Assembly (NCBI GenBank): GCA_029168955.1
Contig: JAPDOI010001372.1
Coordinates: 1-64,000, forward strand
DNA from: Aplectana chamaeleonis
Taxonomy: Eukaryota; Nematoda; Chromadorea; Rhabditida; Cosmocercidae
Length of the DNA stretch: 64,000 bases
Reading direction: 5' to 3'
Shown: one piece after another, positions 54,648 through 64,000 of the stretch
Numbering within the stretch: position 1 is the first letter of the stretch
How the letters are laid out: every line of letters starts with the position of its first letter
Notes under the pieces: model-generated
The model's input: only the letters and a program-made list of their open reading frames with translations
What the model was told of the DNA's origin: nothing
Database searches by the model: none
Position numbers and translations under genes: made by a program

Positions 54648-54801
54648 GACCATATGCCGGAAGCTGGTTGGTGCGATTGTGACACGGAAACCCTCCGGGA
54701 ATATTGGGTAGCCGATGGTCTCATATATGAGGATTACTGTCAAAACGACTCGGATTCTTTGAGGGTTACTCAAGCGGCTTCATCAGCTGAATGTTCGTCA
54801 G
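54648..54801 (+). CDS. Exon-like block Y, unit C
   Basis: 154 nt between GTGATTGCAG and GTGGGT (preceded by GTCAG). Phase 0 in, phase 1 out: DHMPEAGWCDCDTETLREYW, then VADGLIYEDYCQNDSDSLRV and a serine-rich end with AECSSG. The conserved W..DG..(F/Y)(E/D)....N core is present. It is two bases shorter before the core than A, B and D, which changes its entry phase to match block X. It is cysteine-rich (four Cys) and could be extracellular, but I do not recognise a domain. Confidence 0.45.
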
Positions 54802-55503
54802 GTGGGTTTCATGATCTCCTTTTCATTATTAGGGAGGATGATTACAGAGACTCAACAGTACTCCCTGCCAAACATTTGGAAAGGTATCCCGGGCGCTGAG
54901 ACAGGTCTGATTTCCGTTTTCGAATTAGAAAAGGTATACGAATAACGCCCAATATTTGACAGTAAGCCACTTACTTGTGATTAACTCGGAAGATTTAATG
55001 AAAGGATTTTCATTTTGACAGCCGAACATTCGCGGACTCAGGGGGAAGCCGGTCAACTCGTCCGCGACTTCTTCGTTTTCGTGTACTGGGCCCCCAAGCC
55101 GACCCCGGTCAGCAGGGTATGCGCGCACCACCACATATGTACATAGCTTTTCAGTCAGCTTTCTGCTTGATTTCGGGGTGCATTATATTACGCTCGAAGA
55201 TCAAGTACCTAGGGAAACGGAAACGCTAATTAGCAGCAGCAAGTGCTACTATTAAAAGCAGGTGGCCGGGTCCAACACGACCACGTGCTGCAAATAGACG
55301 GAACTTCTGCCTCACTCACGTGGTTATCGCGCCTAGTTAGGAAGCATTAGTTTTTCATTCAGAGCGGTTGAAATTGAAATGGAAATCAAATATAATACGG
55401 GATATCCGACCTGATTCAGTGGACAGCTACAAAAAAGGCTCAAGGACCCATAGGTTCTTCGAGTATGGGTTTAAGTTTGACTAATCAAAAATCCAGTTTT
55501 CAG

Positions 55504-55550
55504 TGGCCACAATCATCGCAACCAGCGAGCTCGTAGGAGCGCAGAATGAT
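55504..55550 (+). CDS. Exon-like block X, unit D
   Basis: 47 nt between CCAGTTTTCAG and GTGAGC. Phase 1 reading: (V)ATIIATSELVGAQND. It is shorter than the 83-nt version by 36 nt, an exact 12 codons, and keeps the TII..TS start and QND end. Confidence 0.4.
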
Positions 55551-56572
55551 GTGAGCATTTCTTTTTTTTCTCGACTTTGTCATTTTTCTTTGTGGTAAGA
55601 ATTCATTATCGGAGAATCTCTTCCAAACTTGTCGCCTTCTGGTCTAAAGATTGATATTCTGCACACATCCTGTAGAAGTCTTCACGCTCTAGCCCAGGCA
55701 GAGGATGAAGTCTGATAGGAAACTACTACTAGCCAAACAGGCCATTCCGATCGGAATGTACTTCAAGAGAATCATTTCCCGACGGAGAGTTCTCATATGC
55801 CCTTCGCAACTGCATAGAATCAGTCTGAAATAATTCATCGGCCTTTTTTATCTGATTTTCGTACCTATTGTACCCTCCAGAAAGAGCATCAATTTTACGA
55901 AAATTCAGAAACGGACCTCATAATCGTGTTCAGGGACCAAAACAACCCCCTAGGCACAGTTCGGGGAAAGCACATTTTTCGAGCAATGCGCAGACGTTTT
56001 CATAGCGTTTTGAACTCATTCGGATTTTCGGTTCAGCGTTCAATTACGGTGTAAAGAGAGCGTTGAAAAGAAATATTCCAGATTTTACTTGAAATTCTCC
56101 CTTGGGGGTACATTGGGGTGCTGATCACGAATCTGAGGCTTATTTGTCTTTTTCCCGAAGTGTTCGACGAAGTTTGTTCAAAGATTCCAAAGAAAGAAAA
56201 AAATTTGCCGGCAAAATCGACTTCTGACGATTTCCGGAATATGGCGACAGATGTGGCCCAAATCATTCTTCTGGGGGTTATTCGAAGCGCTCAACACGAA
56301 GATGATGTCAGTTTATCAATTTTTGACAGCTTACGGTAGATTACGGTGGGTATACATACGGTAGGTTGTTCAAAGTCTCAGATTTGACTCAAAGTTTCTA
56401 TGTGAAGGTTTTGGGGTGTTCAATACGAATTCGATGTCCATTTGTTAATTTTTTTTAAATAAAAACGTAGATTCTGTCTCCTAAATGGCATGTTACCTAC
56501 CGTAACCTACAGTAAAACTTGACATTTCGACAAGCGAACCCCAGGTTCGTGTTTAGCATCCCAGATTACCTA

Positions 56573-56731
56573 TACAGGCTATAAAACGGCGAAATTCACT
56601 TGGTTCTTACGCGTGCTGGTGCGGAGCGGAGGTTAGAGACAGTGAGAGAGCGGGGGCACACGGAGGCTGAGGGACCACGCGCGCCGCTCGCGCCTCGAAT
56701 GATGTGAATTACGACGCTCTATAGAGGGTAC
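56573..56731. repeat. MITE, TACAGGC-end family, copy 3 (inverted)
   Basis: TACAGGCTATAAAACGGCG to CGACGCTCTATAGAGGGTA, the reverse of 5472-5625, including the GAGCGGAGGTTAGAGACAG and GCGCGCCGCTCGCGCCTCGA blocks. Confidence 0.75.
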
Positions 56732-57165
56732 ATACATGTTTTTAGCAGGATCCGGAAATTTTTTCTGAAATTACCCCTAAAATTCCAAGGGATTCCAAAT
56801 TCCATACCTTTATGTACCTTGCCGGAAAGCTTTGAGAACGCTCACGACTTCTTTCAGAGTGGGTCTAGGCAGCTGCGACGAGCATATTCAGACATCAGGT
56901 TCGAAAATGGTTCTAGAAAAGTGCATTCCAATAGGAATGGTTCGTATGACTTATAGTAGTTCCCTTCTGAGAGCGAAGTTGAACGCTAACACGTGTTCAC
57001 CCTCCTTCCTGATGGAGGCTTAAGGTGCTCATATCTGGTTAACCAGTTGTCTAACTAAAGGTACCTGCAACCTGCATAATCGAACCAGCGACAAGTTCAC
57101 TTGAATAACAAGATGATGCATAATCCCAGATTTAATTAGGCGTCTAGCGCTCGCCTAGTTGATCG

Positions 57166-57318
57166 AGTACACATAATGGTAGGTGATCAAGAGCAATTCG
57201 GCTGGCACACGCCAAGCGCCTAGTGAAAATCCGCCGAGCTCATGTTGTCGCTAGAGCGCAGCGCGCGTCCTGTTAGCCATACGAACTGCTCCTAAGCACC
57301 TTTTTTTTCTGTGTACTA
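57166..57318. repeat. Palindromic MITE, unit D copy
   Basis: GATCGAGTACACATAATGG and AAGAGCAATTCGGCTGG pair with ACGAACTGCTCCTAAGCACC and a T-run followed by CTGTGTACT. It is diverged but at the same position relative to block Y as in A and B. Confidence 0.6.
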
Positions 57319-57652
57319 AATCAACAAGATCAGCGCGCAGTGCAGGCTCCATATCTCAGGTCGGTTTGCCATGCAAAGCTCGCGGTTATAGTTGACGTCG
57401 TTTGTAGCTCCTTCGCGGGGTGTCATAATGGAGATCAATGCTATAGTATTATACAACGAACGCTTTTGGGAAGGCGCTTGATTACTGTAAACAACATTTG
57501 GAAACAAAAACTCAGTTTATCGTTTACGAGAAGTTCCGTGCACCCATAGGCAAAAGGGAAATGCTAAGTCGGTCTACGTAGCTCTGCTCGCTAGCGATTA
57601 GGAAATAGAAGTTTGATACTGATTCTGGTTGAAGACAACTGGGTGATTGCAG

Positions 57653-57793
57653 AATCATGCACCGAAGTTCGGCTGACGCGAATATTATATGAAAACACAT
57701 TTCAGGATGAGTGGGCCGGCGATGGTCGCATATTCGACACAAGCTGTTCCAACGGCTCAGAATATTCGAGTGTTTTCAAGGACACATCGTTCC
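57653..57793 (+). CDS. Exon-like block Y, unit D (donor degraded)
   Basis: 141 nt after GTGATTGCAG. Phase 1 reading: ESCTEVRLTRILYENTFQD, then EWAGDGRIFDTSCSNGSE, open to the end. The expected CAG|GTGGGT donor reads CCGTGGGT, so the AG is lost although GT remains. Whether it could still be spliced is unknown. Confidence 0.38.
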
Positions 57794-58190
57794 GTGGGTT
57801 TCATGATTTCACCTAGATCACCCAACGAATTCGAACATTCGTAGGTCAGTGCTTGTTCTGAGTCAATCAGACATCGGGATAGCGGAGGGATGTACACCTG
57901 ATACCAGAATGAGTGGAAATCAACCCCATTTTGAAGTTAATTGAAAATTCAAAAATCAAGCCAGACAGTGCTCGAATCATATTCCACACATTTCGATATT
58001 AACAGGACAGATAGGTTAAGGAGGGAACAACACAGTTCTGCCAGACGACGTTCACAGTCCACTCGCATCGATTCGCATCGCAATGCGACCCTATGGACGC
58101 CGCGCGAAGGCGAGCTAGTTTCTCGTTTTTTTTCGGTGCTTTTTCATCATCGCGAATCAGTCCAACAACCGAGCCAATAAAATAGGCATG

Positions 58191-59485
58191 TTAAAGCCAC
58201 AGTCCAAGATTGGAGGAATTTTTTGATATTATACTCCAGCTGCCATGAATAGCAACGCTGCCAAGCGGGATATCTCGATTCGCTCAAATAAGCGAGAAAA
58301 AGCGAGGAAAAAGTTGGCTACGCCTCCTTGAAAGAAAAAAATGGGTGACGCCCACCGACAAGGTTTCGATCTCAATAGGGAAGAGAAGCGCGATTGATTT
58401 TATTCAAAATCTATGTTCTTCCACTTGTTTTCGGTCTTACTTTGTATTGTGACCTGTTCCAGAACGATGGCTGCGAGATGCGAGAAAAAAACAGGCTCGA
58501 TGCAACTCGTCAGCGAACTAAAAGGCTCAGGACACCAAAGAATTTACATTTCAGTTTTCATGCTTATCTTGGAGAAAGCCACACGCTGATCACAGTGGTA
58601 TCTCTGGAATCGTCTAAGACCCCCTTTGAACAGAGTTATGGCTCTTCAAAGATGCCTAGATTCTGAGGGTGGACGATTGGTGGACGAGTTGTCTCATGCC
58701 TGTATTTCTCTTCATTCGCAATCGTTGCGTGAGAGAAAGCCAGGATAAGGAGACAGTTCGGTAATGGACCGAAGAAGGACGACTTCTTGGAATTCATCCG
58801 TCCATCGAGCCGCTATCGAGTTCGAAAATCTGTTAGGGGGTTGGGCCTGTGGTGGTCGCTTATATCTCGCTTATTTAGAGGTAATGAGATCTGGCATTTG
58901 GCATGTACTATGAAGGAGGGGTCTTCTACAGAATAATATGAAAATCTAAACATTCATATCTGAGGGTGTACTGAGCCTTTAACGCCGTTCAAATTCGTAA
59001 TTTTTGAGGAGCCATAACTCCGTTCTTAGTGAGTTATGAGCCATTCTGAAGACACCATTGTGATCAGCGTAAAACTTTCTTCAAGATAAGCAGGGAAACA
59101 ATCAGGGCTAACTACGAACGGAGTTACGGCTCCTAGAAAATCTCAACTTTGAGGGTCTAGAAGTTCGCGGACGAGTTGTCTCTGAGCCTGTATTTTCTTG
59201 TTATTCACAGCCATCGTTCTAAAGCAGGCAACAATATAAAGCCAGACCAAAAACAAATCGAAGAACATAGGTTTTGGATAGAATCATTCGCGCGTCTCTT
59301 TCCTATTAAAGCCGGAAACCTGCCAGTGGGCGTTACCCATTTTTTCTCTCAAGGGGGCGTGGTCGACTCTTTCCTAGCTTTTTCTCTCTTATTTGAGCGA
59401 GTTTAAATTTCGCGCTTGGCAGGGCTGCTATAGGCGGCGACCGGACCATAATATCAAAAATTACCTTTGAGGTTGGACTGTGCAT
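58191..59485. repeat. MITE I, longest copy (about 1.3 kb)
   Basis: The left end TTAAAGCCACAGTCCAAGAT is mirrored by GAGGTTGGACTGTGCATT at the right. The arms continue with ATATTAT(A/G)...CTCCAG and CTGCCAAGCG against CGCTTGGCAGGGCTGC. The interior has two inverted-like halves with CCACAGTGG- and GTTATGGCTC-type words. It is possibly two overlapping insertions. No transposase seen. Confidence 0.6.
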
Positions 59486-61102
59486 TGAAGGAGCATTTGC
59501 TCCTGAACAAGCACCGAAAAATGTTGCTAGTGTTACAAAAAAGTAAGTGTTACTTGTTTACGCAAAACTGCGGAAATGCGCAATTGAGAGTAGTCGCCCG
59601 GCCTGCGCGCAGTGTTCACACCTGAGCAGGGTAATGCACCCTCGGTTGCCGTAACCAGGGAGGGGGAGCAACTCTGGGCTCCAGGACGGGGGGCCGCAGG
59701 TCCTGGCCAGTCGCCATGCGAAAGCTGTTGAGACTTAGTAGAGCAGAAAAATAGCGATGCTTTGAATATATTCCCAAAATAGCTCATAGAAAGCTGGGCA
59801 GGTTCTAATAAAGATAATGAACAATTGATAGTAATTTCAGTCATCCTCTGTTTCCGGGTGAAATTTATTTCCGTTTATGCGAAAGTTGAGAAAAAACGCA
59901 GTTATAACTTGGTGCTTCTGAAAAAGGTGACGAGGCGAGTTTTCCGGCTTGGGCTGGTGCACTGCTTATTTGGAAGAGAATCACAAAAAAAAAGTTACTG
60001 CCCGAATCCCAGGTCGATTGGTACCATTAGAGCCGAGAACGGGAAATTTGCCAAGAATGAGACGCCGACGTGCATAGTAGCAGGAAAACGGTGATAGCGC
60101 GCTTTACCGTGATTCCGAATGCCACCTCTGAAATCCAGCGCGACGCAATTTTTGCGTCGCATTAAGGTCTTTTTAAAGTCTCATCGCAGCGCGGCGCTAC
60201 CACGTTGTGCGGGCCCATAACGATCGGGTCGCCACGCGACCTGGCACCGCATCCCTTCGAAGTCGAACGCGCGTGCGTTCGACTGCCTTGCCACGCTTGG
60301 CGATCGCTCTCCGCCTAGCAATGGGGGCGTTAAGCGACGATCGCGAGGCGATTGCCAATGGAATATGGATGCTTTTTCGGCTTCGTTTTATATTTCGGTA
60401 AATTTGCACGAACTGTACTTGCCCTAGGTGAGTCCAATAACCGTATAGGGCGAAAAATCTATTCCTCGCGACAATCTATCATTCAATAACTTGAAAATGG
60501 AAATGTTATTTATTAACGAAAACTTTTCAGGTAATTTTTCTAATTTTTTCAGTTTTCCAGGGTACCAAATACTAGTTATTTATCGAATATTCGATGTATG
60601 TGTTCGACGCATTTGATCATTTGGTTTTTCAACGCTCACTTTTTCCAGAAGTCAGAATTTTTTATCATTTCCCGGATTATTCGCACTATTCTTGATGACG
60701 ATAAAAAATATTCAATCACACCAAAAGTGCTCATTTGTAAATTTTAAAATATTATCAAAATGTTCACGCAAAATTTTGAACCCATTTAAATTTCGTGGTA
60801 AAGGAATACTGTGAATAATTTTCATGTAGTTAATTTTACACAACATCTAACAGTCAGTGTATCATTCACGAGGGGCGTTGGATTAGAAACCAAATTTCTG
60901 AGGAATTTTTTTGAGATCATGTATGGATTACTGTGTATACATAACGTATTCGAAAATGTATGGGAAATTTAGAAAAAAATATTTTGGCAACATTCGCCAT
61001 CGTTCTCTGCAGCATTTTTTGCGTAGAGTGTGGTCTGGGACGCGCCCTCTGCGTCGCGTGTCCTCTGCGTCACGTGATGGCCTCTCATAGTTAAAATTCA
61101 AA
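59486..61102. other. No gene; small hairpins at 60140-60160 and 60262-60283
   Basis: GCGACGCAA and TTGCGTCGC are perfect inverses around three bases. GTCGAACGC and GCGTTCGAC are perfect inverses around GCGT. The surrounding 60120-60370 is GC-rich with AGTCTCATCGCAGCGCGGCG, weakly like 62650-62740, and may be a decayed MITE. 60400-61000 is AT-rich with nothing recognisable. Confidence 0.45.
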
Positions 61103-61220
61103 TGCAAGTTACATGTAACATAAGTGTAACTTACATGTAATATAAATTTAAGTTACATGTAATATAAATGCAAGTTACTTGAGACATTCAAGTGAGTTAC
61201 ATTTATATTACAAGTAACTT
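61103..61220. repeat. Short tandem repeat AAGTTACATGTAATATAAAT, partly inverted
   Basis: About four copies of a unit of about 22-24 bp on the plus strand (AAGTTACATGTAA, T-rich linker), then an inverted portion (GTTACATTTATATTACAAG). ACATGT is itself a palindrome. Confidence 0.75.
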
Positions 61221-61237
61221 GTTTTGTATTTCTTGAG

Positions 61238-61372
61238 TTTCGGTCCGCATTTGCGTAAAACGGTTGCTGCAGCCCGCAACAGGTTGGTACTCGTGCTGGG
61301 ACTACCTGGTTCAGCCACGATTAACTGGTGTGATGCGACAGTCGTAGTCCGCACTTACGGACCAAAATTCGG
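61238..61372. repeat. MITE-like inverted repeat with TTCGGTCCGCA ends
   Basis: TTTCGGTCCGCATTTGCG at the left; CGCACTTACGGACCAAAA at the right. Related in its arms to the element at 920-1111. Confidence 0.55.
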
Positions 61373-61427
61373 CTCCGAGGACGGCAGAACATAGAAGTGC
61401 AGTCATACATACATATGTACTTATCTA

Positions 61428-62149
61428 TTAGGTTGATGCGAAAGTTTCCGGACTTACCACGACTTTGAATAAAAAACATTTTTTTTTCAAAAACCAACAG
61501 GGCTCACCCAACAAAATAATTTCCATCACATTCAAGGATCCTTCGCCACCGATTGAGCAGATCATAAATTCCCGACGCGTAGAACTCTGGCTGTTTCGAG
61601 TCGAAGTATTCGTCTAAGGTCATTTTGACTTCGTCATGGTTAGTGAACGGTTTTCCATCCAGGAAGTGCTGAATCGAGCGGAACAGATGGTAGTCGGAAG
61701 GGGCAAGATCTGGGCTATATGGAGGATAAGGAAGAACTCCGCAGCCCTAGTCCAGCAGTTTCTGCCGGGTTATCCGAGATACGTGTGGCCGAGCATTGTC
61801 GTGAGGAAGGCGAACGGAAACTGCTGGACCTAGGCTGGGAAGTTCTTCCTCACCCTCCGCATAGCCCAGATCTTGCCCCTTCCGGCTACCACCTGTTCCG
61901 CTCGATGCAGCACTTCCTGGATGGAAACAGTTCACTAACGATGACGAAGTCAAAATGGCCTTAGAAGAATACTTCGATTCGAAACAGCCAGAGTTCTACG
62001 CGTCGGGAATTCATGATTTGCCCAATCGGTGGAGAAGGATCCTTGAATGTGGTGGAAATTATTTTATTGGGTGAGCCTTGTTTGTTTTTGAAATAAGTGA
62101 TTTTTTGTTCAAAGTCGTGAAAAGTCCGGAAACTTTTGCATCAACTTAA
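61428..62149. mobile_element. Palindromic mariner relic: two 3' ends head to head (722 bp)
   Basis: The TIRs TTAGGTTGATGCGAAAGTTT and AAACTTTTGCATCAACTTAA are flanked by TA at 61426 and 62150. From each TIR inward the sequence reads as the end of a mariner transposase. The left arm (61428 to about 61812) codes on the minus strand from HDNARPHVSRIT to the C terminus. The right arm (about 61813-62149) codes on the plus strand from KLLDLGWEVLPHP to LECGGNYFIG. The junction is near 61812. The third catalytic residue is D in the left arm (PSDYHLF) but G in the right (PSGYHLF). No first aspartate or DNA-binding domain remains. Confidence 0.9.
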
Positions 62150-63116
62150 TACATTATGTCACGTGCACGCCCCGACCGTAGTCAGTAAGTCGCCATTGGC
62201 CCTTCCTCAGCATACAAAAACAGAGGAGGTGCTCTGGGGCGGTGAAGCTGACTGCAGCCGGCTGGCATTGTCCGAATTCTCCTCGCGTGCCATAATATGA
62301 GTAGTTTTTTATCCTTCCAGTCTATCGCTGATCATCCTACCCATGCTATATCCATATTTCGCCTCGTAACCACATAATTTAGATAAATCACACATTACCA
62401 ATATGTCTGGTATTATAATAATAAATCATTATTCTTTATGCGTACATCCGAGAGGAAGGGGAAGGAGAATAAATTCAGAATCCTTTACGAATTGTATTAA
62501 AAAAATTAAAAAAGGTGCTCAAATCTTAGTATCCTGTAATGGACCGCCAGGATATTACAATTACATGATACAGATAGGCAATATCACAAAATAAGTGTGC
62601 GAATTTGCGTAGTGTACGTAATGATCCGTCGTCGGGCAACATTTTGAGGGTGGAGTGGCGCGATTTTCAGTGCGATGCGTCAGTCGCGCCGCATAGTCAG
62701 CAATCGCGCCACGGCGCGATCGGACTCTAAAACTCTCCTAACAGTTACCATCTTTATTCAAGGATGAGCAAACTCAAAGTTTGGATGATGCAACATCCTG
62801 ATTTGCGATGGCCTCCAGACTTCCTATTTATGATGAAATGTCTCAAATTGTGATAGAGCATCGGAATTATGTACAAGATTACAGTTGTAGAAGGCCATAC
62901 TGTGTTCCCTGCCAAGCATTTCGAAAAGTATTTCGTGCGCTCACCCCGTACCTGTGAACCCTTTTTACATACTTCGCGGCAGACACCCACTATTTCAGCG
63001 TAATCCATTTATTTTTTCAAGAGCATTTCCTAAGAACTCTCTATTTTAATCCAAGATAAGTCGTGGACGTTGATTTCGGCAAAATATGAAAGCTAAAAAC
63101 GATGTTTAAACAAAAA
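62150..63116. other. No gene; fragment of a segmental-unit tail
   Basis: 62890-63010 (TGTGTTCCCTGCCAAGCATT, CCACTATTTCAGCGTAA) matches the tail of unit C near 54855-54970. 62640-62740 has GGCGCGATT and CAATCGCGCCACGGCGCGAT words that fold together. No exon or RNA recognised. Confidence 0.45.
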
Positions 63117-63239
63117 CAAACCGCTCGCTTCCGACGAACTTCGAAGTGCAGACCTACAATATCGATCCTGCCGCGCCGCATGATCAATATTAATGCACTG
63201 TGCCACGCCGCTCAGCAGCGGGAGTATAAATGACCCCTA
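63117..63239. repeat. MITE H, copy 4 (left end decayed)
   Basis: The right end GGGAGTATAAATGACCCCTA, the GCCACGCCGCTCAGCAGCG arm and the central CAATATCGATCCTG and GATCAATATTA match copy 1. The left terminus cannot be recognised. Confidence 0.7.
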
Positions 63240-63956
63240 ATAAGTGAGGCAAGCAAGAGAATAGTCGCCCACGCCCTTCAAAAAGTGAAAATGGGCCGTA
63301 CCTACCGGCACACTTTTGATCTCGGTGAGGGCTTGACGCGCTATGGATTTGAATCATAATGTATGTCCTTGACACGAGCTGCGAATGACAAGAGAAACTA
63401 ACCCGTGACAACTCGTCCACGAAACTCCTTTGATTTCAAAATCTTCGCAGGGCCATGGCTCGGTTCGTGGTGCGATCTTCGGAAACTACATTGTGGTCAA
63501 CGCAGAATGCTTTGCTCCTCGACCCTTTGCTTCAATACTCATTATGCAGACTGTTGTATTAGACTTGTCCATCGGGTAGTAAAATCCCTGAAATTTCAAC
63601 AATTGAGAAAAGTCGAGCGAAGATTCAGGTTGTAAGCGTGGTCACTGCCGCTTTAAGGCAGCAATGGCTCTGATTTCGTTTCTCGCGATGTTCATTTAAT
63701 AATATAATGGTGCCGAACACAATGAAACCAAGATTCTTGAAAAAGTATCAACAACAGAAGCAAGTTGCACTAACAAGTGCACCTGCTGTCAAGGAAATAT
63801 GTAATTTATAAGCATACCTCAATATGTCAGACGTTTTGAGGTGGGAGACGGGTGAACCAGACCCGATCGATCCACTTTCAGACAGACAGAAATTGGCTTC
63901 TTGACCACCCAAGGTATGTGACCATCGACAACGGAAAACTGCCGATGATGGAATCT
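63240..63956. repeat. MITE I fragment and unassigned sequence
   Basis: 63290-63530 matches 41360-41660 and 58360-58640 (GACAACTCGTCCACGAAAC, CATTGTGGTCAACGCAGAA). 63645-63660 has GCTTTAAGGCAGCA, similar to the TTAA-family end. Nothing recognised beyond 63670. Confidence 0.45.
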
Positions 63957-64000
63957 GTGAAAATGTACTTCACAGATTCCATTCTGTGAAGTACATTTTC
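63957..64000. repeat. Perfect hairpin at the window edge
   Basis: GAAAATGTACTTCACAG is followed by ATTCCATT and then the exact inverse CTGTGAAGTACATTTTC, which ends at the last base. The preceding GATGGAATCTGTG extends the symmetry (GGAATCTGTG against CACAGATTCC). It is probably the start of a larger palindrome beyond the window. Confidence 0.85.

Larger units (their letters stand above)
53839..55210 (+). repeat. Segmental unit C (compact, lacks the shared MITE)
   Basis: It starts TTTATGATGGAACACACAAA; palindrome GCAGCACGTGCTG at 54078; block X at 54342-54424; block Y at 54648-54801. It ends with CAACAGTACTCCCTGCC, GGGCGCTGAGACAGGTCTGA and TCGTCCGCGACTTC. The X-to-Y gap is 223 bp here, against 774 and 894 bp in A and B, because the segment with the palindromic MITE is missing. 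Confidence 0.75.
55211..58050 (+). repeat. Segmental unit D (most diverged)
   Basis: Palindrome-like CAGCAGCAAGTGCTAC at 55233; block X at 55504-55550, 271 bp later; a TTACGG-type repeat at 56330; a TACAGGC MITE at 56573; the shared MITE at 57166; block Y at 57653-57793; and GGTTAAGGAGGGAACAACAC near 58014. Order agrees with A and B, while insertions make it longer. Confidence 0.65.

Overview
This is eukaryotic, non-coding and repeat-rich DNA, most likely from a nematode. The best lead is a full-length RTE-type LINE whose protein looks to me, from memory and without a search, like those of strongylid worms (hookworm-like). Mariner elements of three kinds, dense MITEs, short (65 nt) candidate introns and AT-rich spacers fit that. 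I find no bacterial operon, tRNA, rRNA, CRISPR array or complete single-copy host gene. Most open frames in the window are chance products of repeats.

Layout. 0-8.2 kb holds short inverted-repeat elements (MITEs), one copy of a dispersed repeat and an internally deleted mariner. 8.9-14.4 kb is a 2.3-kb segment with a second copy at 32.8-35.1 kb; the first copy is split by the RTE element, and the second preserves the empty target site. 14.6-18.5 kb is a decayed tandem repeat plus more MITEs. 18.5-28.3 kb is a large composite: outer inverted arms, a 426-bp foldback element, and a 4.6-kb unit present twice in tandem. Each unit carries a 173-bp satellite (8 copies) and a GC-rich 56/65-bp satellite whose monomers each encode two GNA-triloop mini-hairpins. 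29-45 kb holds dispersed repeats, MITEs and a 1,289-bp mariner with frameshifted transposase. 45.5-58 kb is an old array of four segmental units (A-D), plus one displaced copy at 29.6 kb. These carry recurring exon-like blocks flanked by splice consensus sequences. 58-64 kb is MITEs and a palindromic mariner relic made of two head-to-head 3' ends.

How it fits together. The history can be read from nested insertions: the LINE in one duplicate only, a TA-flanked MITE in unit A but not in units B or C, a palindromic MITE shared by units A, B and D but absent from C, and a TTAA element inside another MITE. The most interesting signals are the recurring exon blocks at 45-58 kb, whose four X lengths (83, 83, 68, 47) are all 2 modulo 3, and the hairpin satellite with paired stem changes. 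Coordinates of repeat edges are by eye and usually good to about 5-20 bases.
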